Positions 61,901 to 64,000 of a stretch of 64,000 bases of DNA are shown here, in pieces. Position numbers and translations under genes: made by a program. Origin of the DNA: Spirosoma taeanense (GTDB lineage: Bacteria > Bacteroidota > Bacteroidia > Cytophagales > Spirosomataceae); assembly GCF_013127955.1 (NCBI RefSeq), contig NZ_CP053435.1, forward strand, positions 930,001 through 994,000, written 5' to 3'. Position 1 is the stretch's first letter. Each line of letters opens with the position of its first letter. The notes under the pieces were generated by a model. The model ran no database searches and was not told where the DNA came from. It saw only the letters and a list, made by a program, of their open reading frames with translations.

Positions 61901-62029
61901 AGGATTGGTCAGGGCTGGTCTTGGCATTGAAGGGGCGCTGAGCGCTGGTTGACCCAATAGCGCAAGAGCCGTCAGGCCAAGTAAGGGAAGCCAGGGCCGT
62001 TGTGGCCTTAGGGTAACTGTGTTAATCAT
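58919..62029 (-). CDS. SusC/RagA family TonB-linked outer-membrane transporter
   Basis: A 1036-residue TonB-dependent transporter. Its N terminus is longer and different from the other three SusC proteins (MINTVTLRPQRPWLPLLG), with the signal peptide followed by a Pro/Ala-rich stretch (SAPSMPRPALTNPAQ) before the carboxypeptidase-like domain. The plug carries RIRGRRSFSASNDPLYVV and the barrel ends VMTFGLNVRF with a terminal Phe. It is 29 bases after the FecR gene, so the regulator and transporter are likely one operon. Confidence 0.95.
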   Translation of the reverse strand: MINTVTLRPQRPWLPLLGLTALALLGQPALSAPSMPRPALTNPAQERVVSGRVLSSDDNNPLPGVSVTVKGTTRGTTTDANGDYRINVPNEQAILVFSSVGFLSQEISVGNRTSVNVKVETDTRALNEVVVVGYGTQRKSQLTGAITQVTSKEIQEMPITNLGQALQGRAAGVDVTQTGSRPGSVPTIRIRGRRSFSASNDPLYVVDGIPLSAGYEDFNPNDVASMEVLKDATATAIYGARGANGVVLITTKRGGQKGKTTVSYDAYAGISKPLDKLELFSGSEFAEFVRESYRATGGYKDANGNPVPTGVVDPYADSKVAVLGGDPAVAKGLANGTNTDWQDMILKNGSMQNHSIGVQGGNDRTQFYVSAGYFKDNGISKGLDFTRYSLRANIDHQINKVLKIGLSSYLMHSVRNGENLNPYQFTIQQNPLAAPYDDNGNIIFSPTNDALLTNPLAEIVPGAQVDQTKRYRIFNSVYAEAKILEGLTYRVNFGPDFTLARWGRFIGSRTNARKLGDPQAFNENRFGFNYTLENIVNYTKNFGGKHNLNVTLLHSIQRDNYERFRTDVQGIPAESQQFYNLGAASSVQATASELVQWTINSYMARVNYDFNDKYLITATIRRDGSSRFGENTKYGNFPGVALGWNVNNEPFLKGVTWIDLLKLRAGYGSVGNQAVTPYQTQGLLSRTAYAWGTSAAFGYRPNTIGNPDLRWETSATLNFGVDFSFWRGRLQGSLELYQTNTTALLLADQLPGSVGFNSVTRNVGETRNRGVELTFTTYNINSPSGFKWSTDFTFMKNTEAIVSLYNGKVDDIGNGWFIGRPLSTVYNYKKIGIWQTNEADKAKSYGSEVGQIKIQDTNADGRITADDRVIIGSDVPKFSGGITNRFSFKGFDLSFFFYGRFGNLLRSDFHLNRNALAGRYEQIKVDYWTPNNPTNEFPRPKSNQEFPVYNSTISYFDGTFVKLRNINFGYTFSPTIAKRLKMESLRLYTSIQQPFIWSEYRSKYNGIDPETTGLALSETGVVPATMVMTFGLNVRF

Positions 62030-62058
62030 GTTCGGAACTGGGTTTAAGTAAAAGTTAT

Positions 62059-62847
62059 CTATGGTAATGGTTGTACTTGACCGGCTACCACTTCGACGGA
62101 GTCACCGGATTTGAGCCGGAGCGACTTCTGTTCTTTAAGAACCAGATTCACCTGCCCGGACGTCATAAATATGCGGGTGCATTCGGGCTGCTCACGCACC
62201 CGGAACATGGTGCCGAGTGCTTCAACGGTCAGGTCGGTTACGTGCACCCGAAATAGGCGGGCGGCCGAGGTGTCGCTGTGATGGGCAACCGAGAAATCGG
62301 CTTCGCCCCGGAGCCACACCGCTCTTGGCGTTTCATCGGTCCAGCGCTGAGCGTATTTTACGGAACTGTTCGGGTAGAGTTTAACACTAGAGTTATCGGG
62401 AAGCCGAATGAACTGAATCTGGTTGGAGCGGGTGCTGATGGTTCGAACCGATTGGTTTGGGCCATACTGCATCCACACGGCCCAGCCAACCAGCAAAACC
62501 AGGCCAAGCGCAGCCGCTACCGAGCGCCAGAAATACCACCAGCCGACCACCGTTCGCACGTTGGGCTGCAGAGGGCGCACATCTTCCATCGTCTGAAGCG
62601 ATACGCGAATGCGCCCCCATAGCGTTGAAACCTCATCAGACGACAGGGCCGGCAGCGAAGGCTGTGCGGCTGTCTGGATTATTTTACGGGCAAGCTCTAC
62701 GGTTTGGTTGCAATGCGGGTTGTTTGTTAGCCAGAGATGCCAATACGCCACCACCTCTTCGTCGTCGGGGTGTTTAACCCACCGGACGAACAGATCGTCG
62801 AGGGCAAACTCCTCGGCGCTGTAGGCGGAGTATGGCTTTTTGTACAC
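62059..62847 (-). CDS. FecR family sigma regulator
   Basis: A 262-residue FecR-type anti-sigma/sensor protein. The N-terminal cytoplasmic part contains EEVVAYWHLWLTNNPHCNQT, one membrane segment lies at about residues 110-130 (VAAALGLVLLVGWAVWMQYG), and the C-terminal FecR domain holds IRLPDNSSVKLYPNSSVKY and VEALGTMFRVRE. Normally it couples transporter occupancy to an ECF sigma factor. No sigma factor gene is next to it in the window. The start codon is GTG at 62847. SusC follows 29 bases downstream. Confidence 0.88.
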   Translation of the reverse strand: MYKKPYSAYSAEEFALDDLFVRWVKHPDDEEVVAYWHLWLTNNPHCNQTVELARKIIQTAAQPSLPALSSDEVSTLWGRIRVSLQTMEDVRPLQPNVRTVVGWWYFWRSVAAALGLVLLVGWAVWMQYGPNQSVRTISTRSNQIQFIRLPDNSSVKLYPNSSVKYAQRWTDETPRAVWLRGEADFSVAHHSDTSAARLFRVHVTDLTVEALGTMFRVREQPECTRIFMTSGQVNLVLKEQKSLRLKSGDSVEVVAGQVQPLP

Positions 62848-63293
62848 GGTTCAGTAATAAACTTTGCCCCAAAAGGTCAATGTTTAAGCAGTTCTACTTA
62901 TAAAATTCCTGGTTTAAGCCGAGTAAACCAATCGGCGAAGCCTCTGAATCCACGCAAACGATAATCAGCGCGCTTCCAGCGCCGGAAAACCATTTGAAAG
63001 TTTCAATCAAGGTCTATGGGTGAACCTGACTCAAACTGGGCAAATGAATGGGATCAGTGCGCAGCCTGCTCAGACCGAATAGAGCCGGTCGCTGAAAGTC
63101 GGGTAAGAATAAGTTTCGGGTGATTTGAACGAAATTGCTGTTTCAGGGTGTGTCGGGCTTGATTATCCTGAGTCTTTCGGGCGTAATCATTAACGGGGGG
63201 CGCGGACCCCGACCCGAATGCTAGCTGCGATTGTCCGGTAGACGGGTTTTATTAACCATTAGCCGACGAATCGGTTATGGTGTCACTAACGTT
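62848..63293. other. 446-base intergenic region between divergent FecR and barrel genes
   Basis: No gene, and no coding trace of the expected ECF sigma factor. It should hold the FecR operon promoter and the divergent promoter of the gene at 63294. It contains a small palindrome TTGAAA G TTTCAA (62994-63006). No TAnnTTTG box with good spacing was found. Confidence 0.5.
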
Positions 63294-64000
63294 ATGATAC
63301 ACATCAGTCAAACCCGGCCGGCGCGTTTATTTAGCCCCCGATGGATATTGAGTTTTTTAATTGCGCTGCTGCCGCTTTTCTGCTTAAGCCGGGCGATGGC
63401 ATTCCAGCCCAAGGTCACCATGACCGATACGACCGGTGCCCACACCAAATCACCATCTTCACTAACCTTTACGGCCTCCACCGACCAGCGCTTTTTCTTT
63501 TTCAATGATACCCGTAATGAGGAAGGGCGTCGGGTTCCAGTCAGCGTATACGGCGTTCGGGCGGGCTTCCTGTTTCCCGGCAAGCGCGATCGGTCGGCGT
63601 TTCAGGGCGGACGGTCGGCGAGTTTTAAAGCCGGGGCCGGTTTTTACTTCGTCAATCAAAGCCTGAACCGACCCGGGCTGCTGCCGAATACGACGGCCTC
63701 CGTAACGCGGCATCTGCGTATTGCAACGGTTTATTATGAGCGTTACATCCTGCGTCGAAAAGCGTTTGAGATGAGTATGCCCCTGGAGATTGGCTATGGT
63801 CACTCGCGCTATGAGCGGAACGATGACCCATCAAACGAACATGAGGTGGCACGCGGAGTGTTTATTCCGGCGGGCGTTGGTGTGCTGTCGGCTTACCAGT
63901 TTCCGACGCTGCGCTGGTTTCGGCCACTCCACTGGTTTGGCTTCAACGTGCTGGCAGGCTATCGGTTCGTTCTGAAAAAGGACGTGCCCGAAAGTCAGAT
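63294..64000 (+). CDS. outer-membrane protein, N-terminal part (cut off by the window end)
   Basis: An open frame runs from ATG 63294 to the window end without a stop, coding at least 235 residues. A hydrophobic export signal lies at about residues 17-36 (WILSFLIALLPLFCLSRAMA), followed by alternating short hydrophobic and polar strands with Tyr/Phe-rich turns (SVYGVRAGFLFPGK, KAGAGFYFVNQ, LRIATVYYERYILRRK, LEIGYGHSRYERND), the pattern of a beta-barrel outer-membrane protein. I cannot name a family. It is transcribed divergently from FecR. Confidence 0.6.
   Translation, partial: MIHISQTRPARLFSPRWILSFLIALLPLFCLSRAMAFQPKVTMTDTTGAHTKSPSSLTFTASTDQRFFFFNDTRNEEGRRVPVSVYGVRAGFLFPGKRDRSAFQGGRSASFKAGAGFYFVNQSLNRPGLLPNTTASVTRHLRIATVYYERYILRRKAFEMSMPLEIGYGHSRYERNDDPSNEHEVARGVFIPAGVGVLSAYQFPTLRWFRPLHWFGFNVLAGYRFVLKKDVPESQ

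Noticed and set aside
1..64000. CRISPR arrays, tRNA or rRNA genes, insertion sequences, prophage
   Set aside because: I looked for evenly spaced repeats, tRNA-like cloverleaf ends and transposase or integrase motifs and found none; this was by eye, not by a dedicated search.

Overview
The window looks like chromosomal DNA from a Bacteroidota, order Cytophagales, probably a Spirosoma-like genus. The evidence is four SusC/SusD (RagA/RagB) outer-membrane uptake pairs, a FecR-type regulator, a secreted protein with the gliding-motility/type IX secretion C-terminal domain, TAnnTTTG-type -7 promoter boxes, and Bacteroidota-typical families (DUF2851, DUF1080, Gfo/Idh proteins with Tat signals). The species is an inference. 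I see no rRNA, tRNA, CRISPR array, transposase or phage gene.

Layout, left: the tail of a metal/cobalamin-binding ABC receptor (1-462), an AraC regulator, DUF4260 and an epimerase, aroA, an Ldh-type dehydrogenase plus aldo/keto reductase, a circularly permuted ATP-grasp protein with a GT2 glycosyltransferase, and a large T9SS-type surface protein. Then come yebC, lysA diverging from a PhoD-type phosphatase, a NagB-like deaminase and an NCS2 purine permease (to about 18.7 kb).

Middle: a minus-strand Fe-S assembly operon sufC-sufD-sufS-sufE-sufT-brxA (18.75-23.5 kb) has no sufB beside it. Two adjacent pentein-fold hydrolases follow, arginine deiminase and a CtlX-like citrulline hydrolase; together they could turn arginine into ornithine. 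A MarR regulator follows, with a matching 16-bp operator-like element before it and before the next, truncated SDR-like gene. Then come several NAD(P)-dependent reductases, a beta-barrel protein, a subtilase, and a KAS III/MaoC pair.

Right: three tandem SusC/SusD transport operons (34.8-50.0 kb) without glycosidases, then an M20 amidohydrolase, an SDR and DUF2851. A minus-strand locus follows, FecR-SusC-SusD, then a separately promoted trio (TIM-barrel isomerase/epimerase, DUF1080 protein, Gfo/Idh oxidoreductase), all three with export signals. This trio fits periplasmic 3-keto-glycoside breakdown fed by the adjacent SusCD pair. The window ends inside an outer-membrane protein gene starting at 63294.

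The less expected structures are: (i) intergenic arrays with 7-bp periodicity, two of them mirrored so that they fold into hairpins; (ii) the paired MarR operator; (iii) the exported 3-keto-sugar trio; (iv) the two-hydrolase arginine route; (v) a type-2 ATP-grasp gene without its usual partners; and (vi) SusC paralogues whose first 90 or so residues are far more alike than the rest.
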